Source: Faecalibacterium sp. I4-3-84 (GTDB taxonomy: Bacteria > Bacillota > Clostridia > Oscillospirales > Ruminococcaceae). Taken from it: a stretch of 64,000 bases of DNA. A model generated the notes under the pieces. It was not told where the DNA came from. It did not search any database and saw only the letters and a program-made list of their open reading frames with translations. The stretch spans positions 62,001 to 126,000 of the forward strand of contig NZ_CP094466.1 in the NCBI RefSeq assembly GCF_023347255.1, given 5' to 3'. Position numbers and translations under genes: made by a program. Shown here one piece after another: positions 34,812 through 43,485 of this stretch (positions are counted from its first letter, which is position 1; every line of letters starts with the position of its first letter).

Positions 34812-35345
34812 TCAGCCCTTGCGCTGTTCCACACAAATGCGGTTGGATGGCAGATCCAGCAGTGCGCTTACCAGTTCGGTGATCCGGGCAGCAACGCGGA
34901 TGTCTCCGCCGCCCTCGCACAGCACGGCCACACCGCACACCTGCGGCAGACATACCGTTTCGGTCAGGGCTGAACCATCTTCCAGCAGGACATGGGTCTG
35001 CTGGGACTGCATTTCTCCGGACTGTGTATCCAGCGCATAAATGGCTTCTTCCCCAGTCTCCAGCGTGACCATCACGGTCGTTTTGCCCGCACCGCTCATC
35101 TGTGAGATCAGATGTTCCAGCCGGTTCTCCAGCTGTGCCTGATATTCCGTGCTGCTCTGGGCAGACTTTGTGTTTTTTGTGCTGCCCGCTGCCGTGTTCT
35201 GCGGAAAAAGTTCCGACAGCAGGATCAGCAGCATTGCCAGAACGCCTACTGCCGCAGCAAGCCTTGCTCTGCCCTGTTTTCCTTTGCATTTCCGGGCAAA
35301 ATCTTTCACGGAATCTCCGAACGAAATGCCCCCTGCTTCTTTCAT
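34812..35345 (-). CDS. spoIIIAG: Stage III sporulation protein AG (SpoIIIAG)
   Basis: SpoIIIAG builds a large ring in the feeding-tube complex. The 177-residue protein starts at ATG 35345, overlapping the spoIIIAF stop (ATGA). One membrane helix is near 28-47, followed by a ring-building domain with LEHLISQMSGAGKTTVMVTLE near the start and GVAVLCEGGGDIRVAARITELVSAL towards the end, both typical of the family. The length is slightly below the Bacillus protein. Confidence 0.9.
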   Translation of the reverse strand: MKEAGGISFGDSVKDFARKCKGKQGRARLAAAVGVLAMLLILLSELFPQNTAAGSTKNTKSAQSSTEYQAQLENRLEHLISQMSGAGKTTVMVTLETGEEAIYALDTQSGEMQSQQTHVLLEDGSALTETVCLPQVCGVAVLCEGGGDIRVAARITELVSALLDLPSNRICVEQRKG

Positions 35346-35812
35346 TCGGTGTCCTCCTGTACTTCCAGTATCGGTGCCATGCCAAGCTCCTGCTGCAGAT
35401 ATGCCGCGATCCGGCTCTGCTCTGCGGATGTGCACGCCGCCGGGAGGATCACAAGCACCTTTTCTGTCCGAACGGTCTGTTCTGTCCAGGTCAGTGTGAT
35501 CTCCAGTTTCACCTTTGTACCAAAGCGCCGCTCACACTCTGCGCAAAGATCCGCTTCCAGCCGTTCCTGCGTTCCCTGCAAGAGCGATGTCTCCGTACTC
35601 TGGATGCTGACCGCTGCCGGAGCAGCCGCCGCTGCACTTTTCAGTTCCAGCTTCATCTGCGGGGCCAGCCGGAACAGGATCACTAGAATATATAGCCCGG
35701 CAACGGCTTTTATGCATCTGCCCGCCCAGCCTGCGCCCGCCAGCAACGTCGTAATCTCCGCACAGATACAGGCAATGCAGAACGCCGATGCCGCCGTCTG
35801 AAATGCGTGCAT
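35342..35812 (-). CDS. spoIIIAF: Stage III sporulation protein AF (SpoIIIAF)
   Basis: This 156-residue protein has two N-terminal membrane helices (about 5-26 and 33-49, with the conserved IKAVAGLYILVILF-type sequence) and a C-terminal soluble domain that resembles a small ring-building fold. It is part of the mother-cell SpoIIIA complex. It overlaps spoIIIAG and lies three bases after spoIIIAE. Confidence 0.88.
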   Translation of the reverse strand: MHAFQTAASAFCIACICAEITTLLAGAGWAGRCIKAVAGLYILVILFRLAPQMKLELKSAAAAAPAAVSIQSTETSLLQGTQERLEADLCAECERRFGTKVKLEITLTWTEQTVRTEKVLVILPAACTSAEQSRIAAYLQQELGMAPILEVQEDTE

Positions 35813-35815
35813 TTC

Positions 35816-36898
35816 CTATCCGCCTCCCGTCATCATCAGAAGCCCCACGCCTACCGTCAGCAGTTCAAAAAACAGTGCCGTTACTGCTGCCATGCATTTT
35901 ACCGCTTCGGCCATGCAGTCAAACAGCGCCTGACAGCGCCGGTTCTCCGCGAGGCCGCACAGAAGCCTGCATCCTGCAAGGAATAGCAAATGGAGCAGAA
36001 GCTGCAGATACAGTGGCAGAAATTCGGCCCCGATCACGGCAAGTGCCGCAAAACCCAGACTGCTTTTGAGCAGCTGCATTCCGGCAAGAAATACTTCTGC
36101 CGTATCGCTCAGAGCCTGCCCGATCACCGGCACGCCGCCGGTAAGCAGCTGGCCCAACCGCAGTGCAGAACGGTCCAGCTGAATCGTTACCGCTCTTTGC
36201 AGCCCTAACAGCACTGCAAAAATCCGCCCAGCCCAGACAAGCCCCCTGTGCAGCAACGCGCCCATGACACGGCACGTTTCCGAAAGCCCCTGCTGGGTGC
36301 TGATGCAGCACGCCATGCTTACCGCAAGGTAGCTCTGCAGCAGCGGACTGACCACAAGCACCGTACCCTGTGCCAGAAAGCACAGCCCGGTCAGCAGCAG
36401 ACCGCTTGCCGCTGTGCTGGCATTTACCTCTCCACCGGCAGCGAGCACACCGCTGTACACCGGAAGAAAACCCAGAAGGTAGTTTTTCCACCCCTCCATC
36501 CGCTCACAGATCAGCTGTGCAAGGCTGATCAGATCTCCCCACAAAAGAGTGCCGCAGCCCACAGCCGCAGCTAGCTCCAACAAGGCGCTGTCGGCTGCTC
36601 CTCCCACCAGAAATGAAAGCACGATCAGCAACAGTAAAAACAGCAGAACATCCGCATAGCAGTGTGCCATCTGCCGGATCATCTCTGCCGGTGATCCCGG
36701 CAGGAGCGCGAGCAGAGATTTGAGCGGATCTTTGGCAAAGGACTCTGCGCTTTGCGGAGCTTTTTCCAGATAAGGCTGCCAAAGCTCCTGTCCGGGCAGG
36801 CCCTGCAGCTGTGCCGCAGCGGCATCAGGTGCAAAAGCCAGAAAGCATACGGTGCACAATACAAACGCTGCCGCTTTTTGCAGGAATTTTTTTATCAT
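35816..36898 (-). CDS. spoIIIAE: Stage III sporulation protein AE (SpoIIIAE)
   Basis: SpoIIIAE is the polytopic membrane subunit of the complex. The 360-residue product from ATG 36898 has a cleavable-looking signal (about 5-27, ending AAAA), an outer segment, and about eight hydrophobic helices. GGVPVIGQALSDTAE near 239-253 is a recognisable family motif. The frame remains open upstream to 37330, but the overlap ATGA with spoIIIAD and the signal peptide fix the start. Confidence 0.92.
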   Translation of the reverse strand: MIKKFLQKAAAFVLCTVCFLAFAPDAAAAQLQGLPGQELWQPYLEKAPQSAESFAKDPLKSLLALLPGSPAEMIRQMAHCYADVLLFLLLLIVLSFLVGGAADSALLELAAAVGCGTLLWGDLISLAQLICERMEGWKNYLLGFLPVYSGVLAAGGEVNASTAASGLLLTGLCFLAQGTVLVVSPLLQSYLAVSMACCISTQQGLSETCRVMGALLHRGLVWAGRIFAVLLGLQRAVTIQLDRSALRLGQLLTGGVPVIGQALSDTAEVFLAGMQLLKSSLGFAALAVIGAEFLPLYLQLLLHLLFLAGCRLLCGLAENRRCQALFDCMAEAVKCMAAVTALFFELLTVGVGLLMMTGGG

Positions 36899-37278
36899 GC
36901 GGCAAGCCCCCAGATCTTCTGGCAGATCTCTTCCAGCAGAGGAAATGCTGCCGCCAGAACCAAACATCGGCCCGCAAACCCGGCGCACCATGCCAAAGTG
37001 TCCGCACCAGCTTCTTCGCACAGGGTCCGCGCGTAATCGGTCAGCAGCAAAATTCCGGCACAGCGCAGCAGGCAGGCAAATGCAGGCCCGTCCACCCGGC
37101 GGCTGAAAGCCAATATATTCCGAAGCAGCTCCTGCACCGCCACTCCAAGCTGCAGCAGCACAAACAATGCTGCGCCAACGGACAGCAGAAACGCATAGGC
37201 CGGTGCATCCTTCCGCAGCAGAAGCTGCGCCGCTGCAAAGACGACCACTGCCCCCAGAATGGAAAAAGATGTACTCAT
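36895..37278 (-). CDS. spoIIIAD: Stage III sporulation protein AD (SpoIIIAD)
   Basis: This 127-residue membrane protein has four hydrophobic helices and the EEAGADTLAWCAGFAGRCLVL-type C-terminal region typical of the family. ATG 37278 overlaps the spoIIIAC stop by four bases and its own stop overlaps spoIIIAE by four, so translation of AC-AD-AE is tightly coupled. A long open upstream extension in the same frame lies inside spoIIIAC and is not used. Confidence 0.88.
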   Translation of the reverse strand: MSTSFSILGAVVVFAAAQLLLRKDAPAYAFLLSVGAALFVLLQLGVAVQELLRNILAFSRRVDGPAFACLLRCAGILLLTDYARTLCEEAGADTLAWCAGFAGRCLVLAAAFPLLEEICQKIWGLAA

Positions 37279-37469
37279 AGTGCAAACAGCGACTTGATGG
37301 TAACGAACAGTGCGCTGATCTGCTTGACAAGGATGGAAAGCACTACCACAAGACCCGCAAGGGTCGTCATCATGGCCTGATCCTCCCGGCCGGAACGGAT
37401 CAGCAGCTGGTTCAGGACGGCCACGATAATACCGATCGCTGCAATTTTGAACACAAGGTCGATCTCCAA
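37275..37469 (-). CDS. spoIIIAC: Stage III sporulation protein AC (SpoIIIAC)
   Basis: This 64-residue protein has two membrane helices around a short polar loop (RSGREDQAMM near 25-34), as in the family, where this loop is highly conserved. It lies 18 bases after spoIIIAB and overlaps spoIIIAD. Confidence 0.93.
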   Translation of the reverse strand: MEIDLVFKIAAIGIIVAVLNQLLIRSGREDQAMMTTLAGLVVVLSILVKQISALFVTIKSLFAL

Positions 37470-37487
37470 GTTTTCGTCCTCCTGCCA

Positions 37488-37952
37488 CTACAAAAGAATC
37501 AGTGCTGCCACCGCGCCGGCTGCAAGGCCAAGCCTGCACGGTAAGCCCTGCCCGGATGCCGCTTTCTGCTGCGCCTGGTGCAGGAATGCTTCAAAACGGG
37601 CAGAGTAATAATCCAGTCGTTCGCATTCCTGTGCCGCTTCGCTTTGGCCAAGGCCGGCAAAGCACTGCTCAAAGCAAAGGCGTTCCGCATCATCAAATCT
37701 TTCCGGTGCCGGAATTTCCTGCAGTTTTGGTGCTGCATCGCTTTCCAGCAGCTTTTCCTGCACGAGACACCGCTGCAGCTGTTCCAGATCCAGCCTGCGG
37801 TAAGCGATCTCCTGCCGGATGCGCTGCAGCAGCTCCACGGTGCGCTGCAGCTGCAGGATATGCTGCTCTGTTCTGACCTGAAATGCAGAACCGGTCAGCC
37901 ACCCGCACAGCAGAAGCAGTGCAGCCGCTGCCCAATGAAAAAGCCGCATCAT
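37488..37952 (-). CDS. spoIIIAB: Stage III sporulation protein AB (SpoIIIAB)
   Basis: This 154-residue protein has an N-terminal membrane helix (about 4-24), a helical domain resembling type II secretion F proteins (QRIRQEIAYRRLDLEQL), and a C-terminal hydrophobic end. ATG 37952 overlaps the spoIIIAA stop by four bases. It works with the ATPase SpoIIIAA by family knowledge. Confidence 0.9.
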   Translation of the reverse strand: MMRLFHWAAAALLLLCGWLTGSAFQVRTEQHILQLQRTVELLQRIRQEIAYRRLDLEQLQRCLVQEKLLESDAAPKLQEIPAPERFDDAERLCFEQCFAGLGQSEAAQECERLDYYSARFEAFLHQAQQKAASGQGLPCRLGLAAGAVAALILL

Positions 37953-38842
37953 ACCGTGCAGACCTGCCGGACTTTTCCCGGCGTTGTGCAGCCGTGCAGC
38001 AGTACAAATACACGCAGCATTCCATGCCGCTGCAGCGCCTGTACCTGCGGCCGCCGGGCGGCTTCTTCCACGCTTGCGGCATGGACGCTTGCAACAAAGT
38101 CCACCCCGCCGTAAAAGCCCTGTTCCAGCGCTGCAGTTTCGGCAAGCGTGCCCAGCTCGTCCAGCAAAATAACTTGCGGCGAAAGCGTGCGCAGTGCCAT
38201 CTGCACAGCCCGTTCCTTAGGGATGCCGGACAGCAGATCCAGCGGAGGCATCTTCTCGAAATCACCCGGCGGAAAGATCTCGCAGCGCTCGTCCACCACG
38301 CAGGCTCGCCGCTGCATCCCGGCCAGTTCTCGTGCGATCTGACGCAGCAGCGTCGTCTTGCCGCTGTCCGGCTCGCCGACCAAAAGCATCCCAATAAAAT
38401 GCTTTTTCAGTTGCACCAGAAGTTCGTCCGGCAGCTGTACCAGAACCGCCCTTGCAATGCGCAGGTTCAACCCCTGCACCTGCTGCAGAACCGTCTGGCC
38501 GTCGCGATCCACATAGCGTCCTGCCACACCCACCCGGCAGCCGGAGGGTATGGTCAGAAATCCATGCGCAAGCTCCGTCTGGTGTGCATGTACTGCGCCG
38601 CCGCACAGGGTGTGAAAGATCTCTTCGATCTGAAGCTGATCCAATACACACTCCCTCAGCTGCAGCGGGCACTCCGGCAGGTCCTGCAGCGGGAGCTGCC
38701 GACCCGACAGTGTAACAAAAACACCACAGCCTGTCCGGAACCGAAGTTCATGGATCTGCGCTGCCGTCTGTGCTGGCAGCTGTCCCAATGGCCCGGCCAG
38801 CCATGAGGGAAGCAGGCGTATCGCCCGATAATACTCATCCAC
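37949..38842 (-). CDS. spoIIIAA: Stage III sporulation protein AA (SpoIIIAA) ATPase
   Basis: SpoIIIAA is the secretion-type ATPase of the forespore channel. The 297-residue protein has Walker A GEPDSGKTT at 156-164 and Walker B VILLDEL at 224-230, with the N-terminal HELRFRTG segment near 31-38 typical of the family. It is first in the complete AA-AH operon. A candidate sigma-E-type -10 lies about 40 bases upstream. Confidence 0.95.
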   Translation of the reverse strand: MDEYYRAIRLLPSWLAGPLGQLPAQTAAQIHELRFRTGCGVFVTLSGRQLPLQDLPECPLQLRECVLDQLQIEEIFHTLCGGAVHAHQTELAHGFLTIPSGCRVGVAGRYVDRDGQTVLQQVQGLNLRIARAVLVQLPDELLVQLKKHFIGMLLVGEPDSGKTTLLRQIARELAGMQRRACVVDERCEIFPPGDFEKMPPLDLLSGIPKERAVQMALRTLSPQVILLDELGTLAETAALEQGFYGGVDFVASVHAASVEEAARRPQVQALQRHGMLRVFVLLHGCTTPGKVRQVCTV

Positions 38843-38879
38843 ACTGTCCTCTCCTTTTTCAGGCTCATTGCCTGCTATG

Positions 38880-38887
38880 AGTATATG
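38880..38887 (-). promoter_or_regulatory. Possible sigma-E -10 element of spoIIIA
   Basis: On the minus strand CATATACT agrees with the sporulation sigma-E -10 (CATACAMT) at seven of eight positions, at a suitable distance from spoIIIAA. The -35 region 13-14 bp upstream is a poor match, so this is tentative. Confidence 0.35.
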
Positions 38888-38916
38888 CCTGTCCCTGCCG
38901 GATAGAACCTGCGGAC

Positions 38917-38953
38917 ATAAAAATATCCCCGCAGCACAAAACTGCGGGGATAT
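38917..38953 (-). terminator. Terminator of ligA
   Basis: A perfect 12-bp stem (ATATCCCCGCAG at 38923-38934 with its complement at 38942-38953) is followed on the minus strand by a T-run, 18 bases after the ligA stop. Confidence 0.9.
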
Positions 38954-38970
38954 CCATTGGAACGGTTTTA

Positions 38971-41010
<2,040 letters not shown>

Positions 41011-41046
41011 CTACCGCCTGAAAATGCATCGCAGAAAACTATTTTG

Positions 41047-41075
41047 ATTATAACACATCCAGCCGCGCTCTGCAA
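41047..41075 (-). promoter_or_regulatory. Promoter of ligA
   Basis: TTGCAG (41070-41075), a 17-bp spacer and TATAAT (41047-41052) with extended TG on the minus strand form a strong promoter about 80 bases upstream of ligA. Confidence 0.75.
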
Positions 41076-41593
41076 AGAGAAAGCGGATACAATTTGTATA
41101 AGTGCTTTGGAATCTGCATGTGTAATCGTTTTCGATCATCACTGCAGATTGATTTAAAATCAACACATGGAGATACTCTTTGTTTATTATTTTGATAAAA
41201 CAACGTCTTATCGTGTGATTTCTCCACATCCATGACGAGTGAATCGTCCTGTAGTATCGTTAAGCCGCCAGCCTAAACACACACAGAAAGGGCAACGCAT
41301 TCGTCGTGAATGCTTTAGGCCTTGGCCCCCCGGCATCGTCCTCATGATGGTCGTGTTCAGTTCGTCACCACGGCAAAGAAAGCCGGTGTGGATGAGCATG
41401 TCATTAAAAAGATTGTCGGCCACTGTATTGATGATGTTGCCGAAAAGTCGTATACTAAAAGAGGTATTGAGTGGATTCGTCATTTCATGCAATGCATCGT
41501 ACCATCCTAGATTTTGTACTATTATTTTAGGAGAAAAGCTGTTCCGATTTGTGAATTAAGTATCATACCGTTTCAAGAGGAGATCAAGCTGCC
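41076..41593. other. Low-G+C region with integrase remnant
   Basis: Base composition drops compared with the flanking genes, especially at 41090-41230 and 41500-41580. Apart from the integrase fragment at 41322-41510 I see no intact gene; the minus-strand frame at 41208-41492 is the antisense of that fragment. The region looks like the scar of a decayed integrative element between ligA and the uracil-DNA glycosylase gene. Confidence 0.55.
41322..41510 (+). pseudogene. Tyrosine integrase remnant (C-terminal fragment)
   Basis: This frame encodes the end of a phage/ICE-type tyrosine recombinase. HRPHDGRVQFVTTAKKAGV corresponds to the H-x2-R box (usually HDCRHTF), VIKKIVGHCIDDVAEKSYT to the second histidine box and the catalytic tyrosine. 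The N-terminal and core-binding domains are missing and a stop (TAG 41316-41318) lies just upstream, so it cannot be an active integrase. It is unrelated in sequence to the Xer-like gene at 10307-11512. Confidence 0.7.
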
Positions 41594-42169
41594 ATGGATT
41601 GGGAAACATTAAGATCAAGCTGTCTTGCCTGCACCCGCTGCGAGCTGTGCAAGACCCGCACCAATGTGGTGTTCGGTCAGGGTGTGGAAGATGCCGAAGT
41701 TCTGTTTGTGGGCGAAGGCCCCGGCCAGAATGAGGATGAGCAGGGTCTGCCCTTTGTGGGGCGCAGCGGCCAGCTGCTGGACAAATATCTGTTTGCCATC
41801 GACCTTGACCGCACGAAGAACTGCTATATTGCAAACATCGTCAAGTGCCGCCCGCCGCAGAACCGTGACCCCCAGCCTGCTGAGAGCGAAGCCTGTATGC
41901 CCTGGCTGCGGGAGCAGTTCCGCCTGCTGAAGCCAAAGATCGTGGTCTGCCTTGGCCGCATTGCCGCCCAGCGGATGATCCGAAAGGATTTCTCCGTGAC
42001 CAAGGAGCATGGCCAGCTGTACGAAAAGGGCGGCATCCTGTTCATGGGTACCTTCCACCCTGCCGCTCTGCTGCGCAGCCCGCAGAACAAGCCTGCAGCC
42101 TTTGCTGATTTTACTGCCCTGCGGGACAACATTGAAACGGTGTGCAAACATACCTATCATAAAGACTGA
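41594..42169 (+). CDS. Uracil-DNA glycosylase, family 4 (Fe-S type)
   Basis: This 191-residue enzyme removes uracil from DNA. It has the N-terminal cysteine cluster (Cys10, 13, 16, 19), motif A GEGPGQNEDEQGLPFVGRSG near 40-59, the KCRPPQNRDP segment supplying a further cysteine, and motif B TFHPAALLR near 158-166. These define the thermostable Fe-S family 4 rather than the Ung family. AGGAG lies about 11 bases before ATG 41594. It follows the integrase remnant. Confidence 0.93.
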   Translation: MDWETLRSSCLACTRCELCKTRTNVVFGQGVEDAEVLFVGEGPGQNEDEQGLPFVGRSGQLLDKYLFAIDLDRTKNCYIANIVKCRPPQNRDPQPAESEACMPWLREQFRLLKPKIVVCLGRIAAQRMIRKDFSVTKEHGQLYEKGGILFMGTFHPAALLRSPQNKPAAFADFTALRDNIETVCKHTYHKD

Positions 42170-42239
42170 ATCATTCCCGCTGCAAGAACCAAACACCTTC
42201 CTTTTGCATACTCTAAAACAAAAAGAGAGGTGTTCGATT

Positions 42240-43325
42240 ATGGAAACTGCACGACATGATTCCATTGATTTCTTTCTGGGTGCCACAACGCCTGCCGGTT
42301 TCAAGGGCTATTTTGAACCGCTGCGCCACGAACCCGGTATGCAGATGTACCTGATCAAAAGCGGGCCGGGCTGCGGCAAATCCACCCTGATGAAGCGGCT
42401 TGCCCGTGCTGCCGAACAGCGCGGCGAACTGACGCAGCGCATCCACTGTGCCAGCGACCCGGACAGTCTGGACGGCATGATCCTGCCCGGGCAGCACAGG
42501 GCCATCGTGGATGCCACTGCGCCCCATGTGGTGGAGCCGGATGCTCCCGGTGCGGACGAAGTGGTAGTGAGTTTGTACCACACCATCGATGCAGAAAAGC
42601 TGCACCAGTGCACCGATGAGGTCAAGGCGCTGTTTGCCCGCAACGCCCTGCTGCGCAGCCGCGCTGCACGATATATTGCATCGGCAGGCAGCCTTTTGCT
42701 GGACAGCCGCCGCGCCGAAGCCTGCAGCGCCAATTTCGACAAGGTGCGCCGTTATGTCAAACGGCTGTGCACCCGGGTGATGCCGCGCACGGAAGGCATT
42801 GGCAGCGAAGAGCTACGCCTGCTTTCCGCCGTCACCCCCAAGGGTGAAGTGTTTTATCAGGGCACTGCACAGGCATTGGCGGATAAGTTTATCGTGTTCC
42901 GGGATGACTACGGCGCGGTGTCCCGCCTGCTGCTGGAGCTGATCCGCGCCGAAGCCCTGACGCGGGGCTACCACATTATTACCTGTCCATGCGCCATGCA
43001 CCCGGAGGATAAGATCGACCATATCCTGATCCCGGAGCTGAAGCTTGCCTTCCTGACGGATAATCGCTGGCATCCGGTGCATCTGCCCAGTGTGCAGGCT
43101 GTGCGGTGCACCCGCTTCCTTGACAGGGAAAATCTGGCAGCGTACCGGGCACGGCTGCGTTTTAACGAGCGTGCTGCCGCCGAACTGCTGGAACAGGCCA
43201 GTGCCCTGATGGCACAGGCCAAGAGCTGCCACGATGAGTTGGAGACCTATTACCGTGCAGCGGTGGATTTTGGCAAAGTGGATGAAGCGGCAGCAGAATG
43301 CATGGAGATGTTCGGCCTGAAATAA
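42240..43325 (+). CDS. Duplicated P-loop protein, PRK06851-like
   Basis: This 361-residue protein has two homologous halves. The first contains Walker A GPGCGKST at 42-49, then HCASDPDSLDGMILPG and DATAPHVVEPD. The second (about 220-290) repeats the pattern as HIITCPCAMHPEDKIDHILIPE and LAFLTDN, but its P-loop position reads RDDYGAVSRLL and lacks the Gly-Lys-Ser core. AGAGAGG precedes ATG 42240. The family is widespread in Clostridia with no known function. It sits between the uracil-DNA glycosylase and the helicase element; a DNA-related role is only suggested. Confidence 0.8.
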   Translation: METARHDSIDFFLGATTPAGFKGYFEPLRHEPGMQMYLIKSGPGCGKSTLMKRLARAAEQRGELTQRIHCASDPDSLDGMILPGQHRAIVDATAPHVVEPDAPGADEVVVSLYHTIDAEKLHQCTDEVKALFARNALLRSRAARYIASAGSLLLDSRRAEACSANFDKVRRYVKRLCTRVMPRTEGIGSEELRLLSAVTPKGEVFYQGTAQALADKFIVFRDDYGAVSRLLLELIRAEALTRGYHIITCPCAMHPEDKIDHILIPELKLAFLTDNRWHPVHLPSVQAVRCTRFLDRENLAAYRARLRFNERAAAELLEQASALMAQAKSCHDELETYYRAAVDFGKVDEAAAECMEMFGLK

Positions 43326-43337
43326 TCAGTTTACGTC

Positions 43338-43455
43338 GACGAACCGGGAGTTTCTCTGAAGACCGTCCGCTGGGGTGGGACCCTGTTGCCGTGAGGCAAT
43401 CGGGCGGGCGATGGAATGGCCCGAATCGTGTCTGAAGAGAAATTACCGGTTCGTC
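43338..43455 (+). ncRNA. Structured element upstream of the nuclease-helicase gene
   Basis: About 118 nt fold into one closed structure. The outer stem GACGAACCGG (43338-43347) pairs perfectly with CCGGTTCGTC (43446-43455). A second stem TTTCTCT (43351-43357) pairs with AGAGAAA (43436-43442), GAC (43361-43363) with GTC (43430-43432), and CGTCCGC (43364-43370) with GCGGGCG (43404-43410). An inner hairpin TTGCC-GTGA-GGCAA (43386-43399) ends in a GNRA loop. There is no T-run, and the helicase start lies 31 bases downstream. Position recalls the published 'ssNA-helicase' motif found before helicase genes; I cannot confirm the match. Confidence 0.7.
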
Positions 43456-43485
43456 AGTGTATCCCAAAAGCGGAGGTGAAATGCT

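Noticed and set aside
35816-37330. Longer SpoIIIAE reading frame
   Set aside because: The upstream part is spoIIIAD in another frame; signal peptide and ATGA overlap set the start at 36898.
41208-41492. Minus-strand 94-codon frame
   Set aside because: Antisense of the integrase remnant, without own motif or ribosome-binding site.
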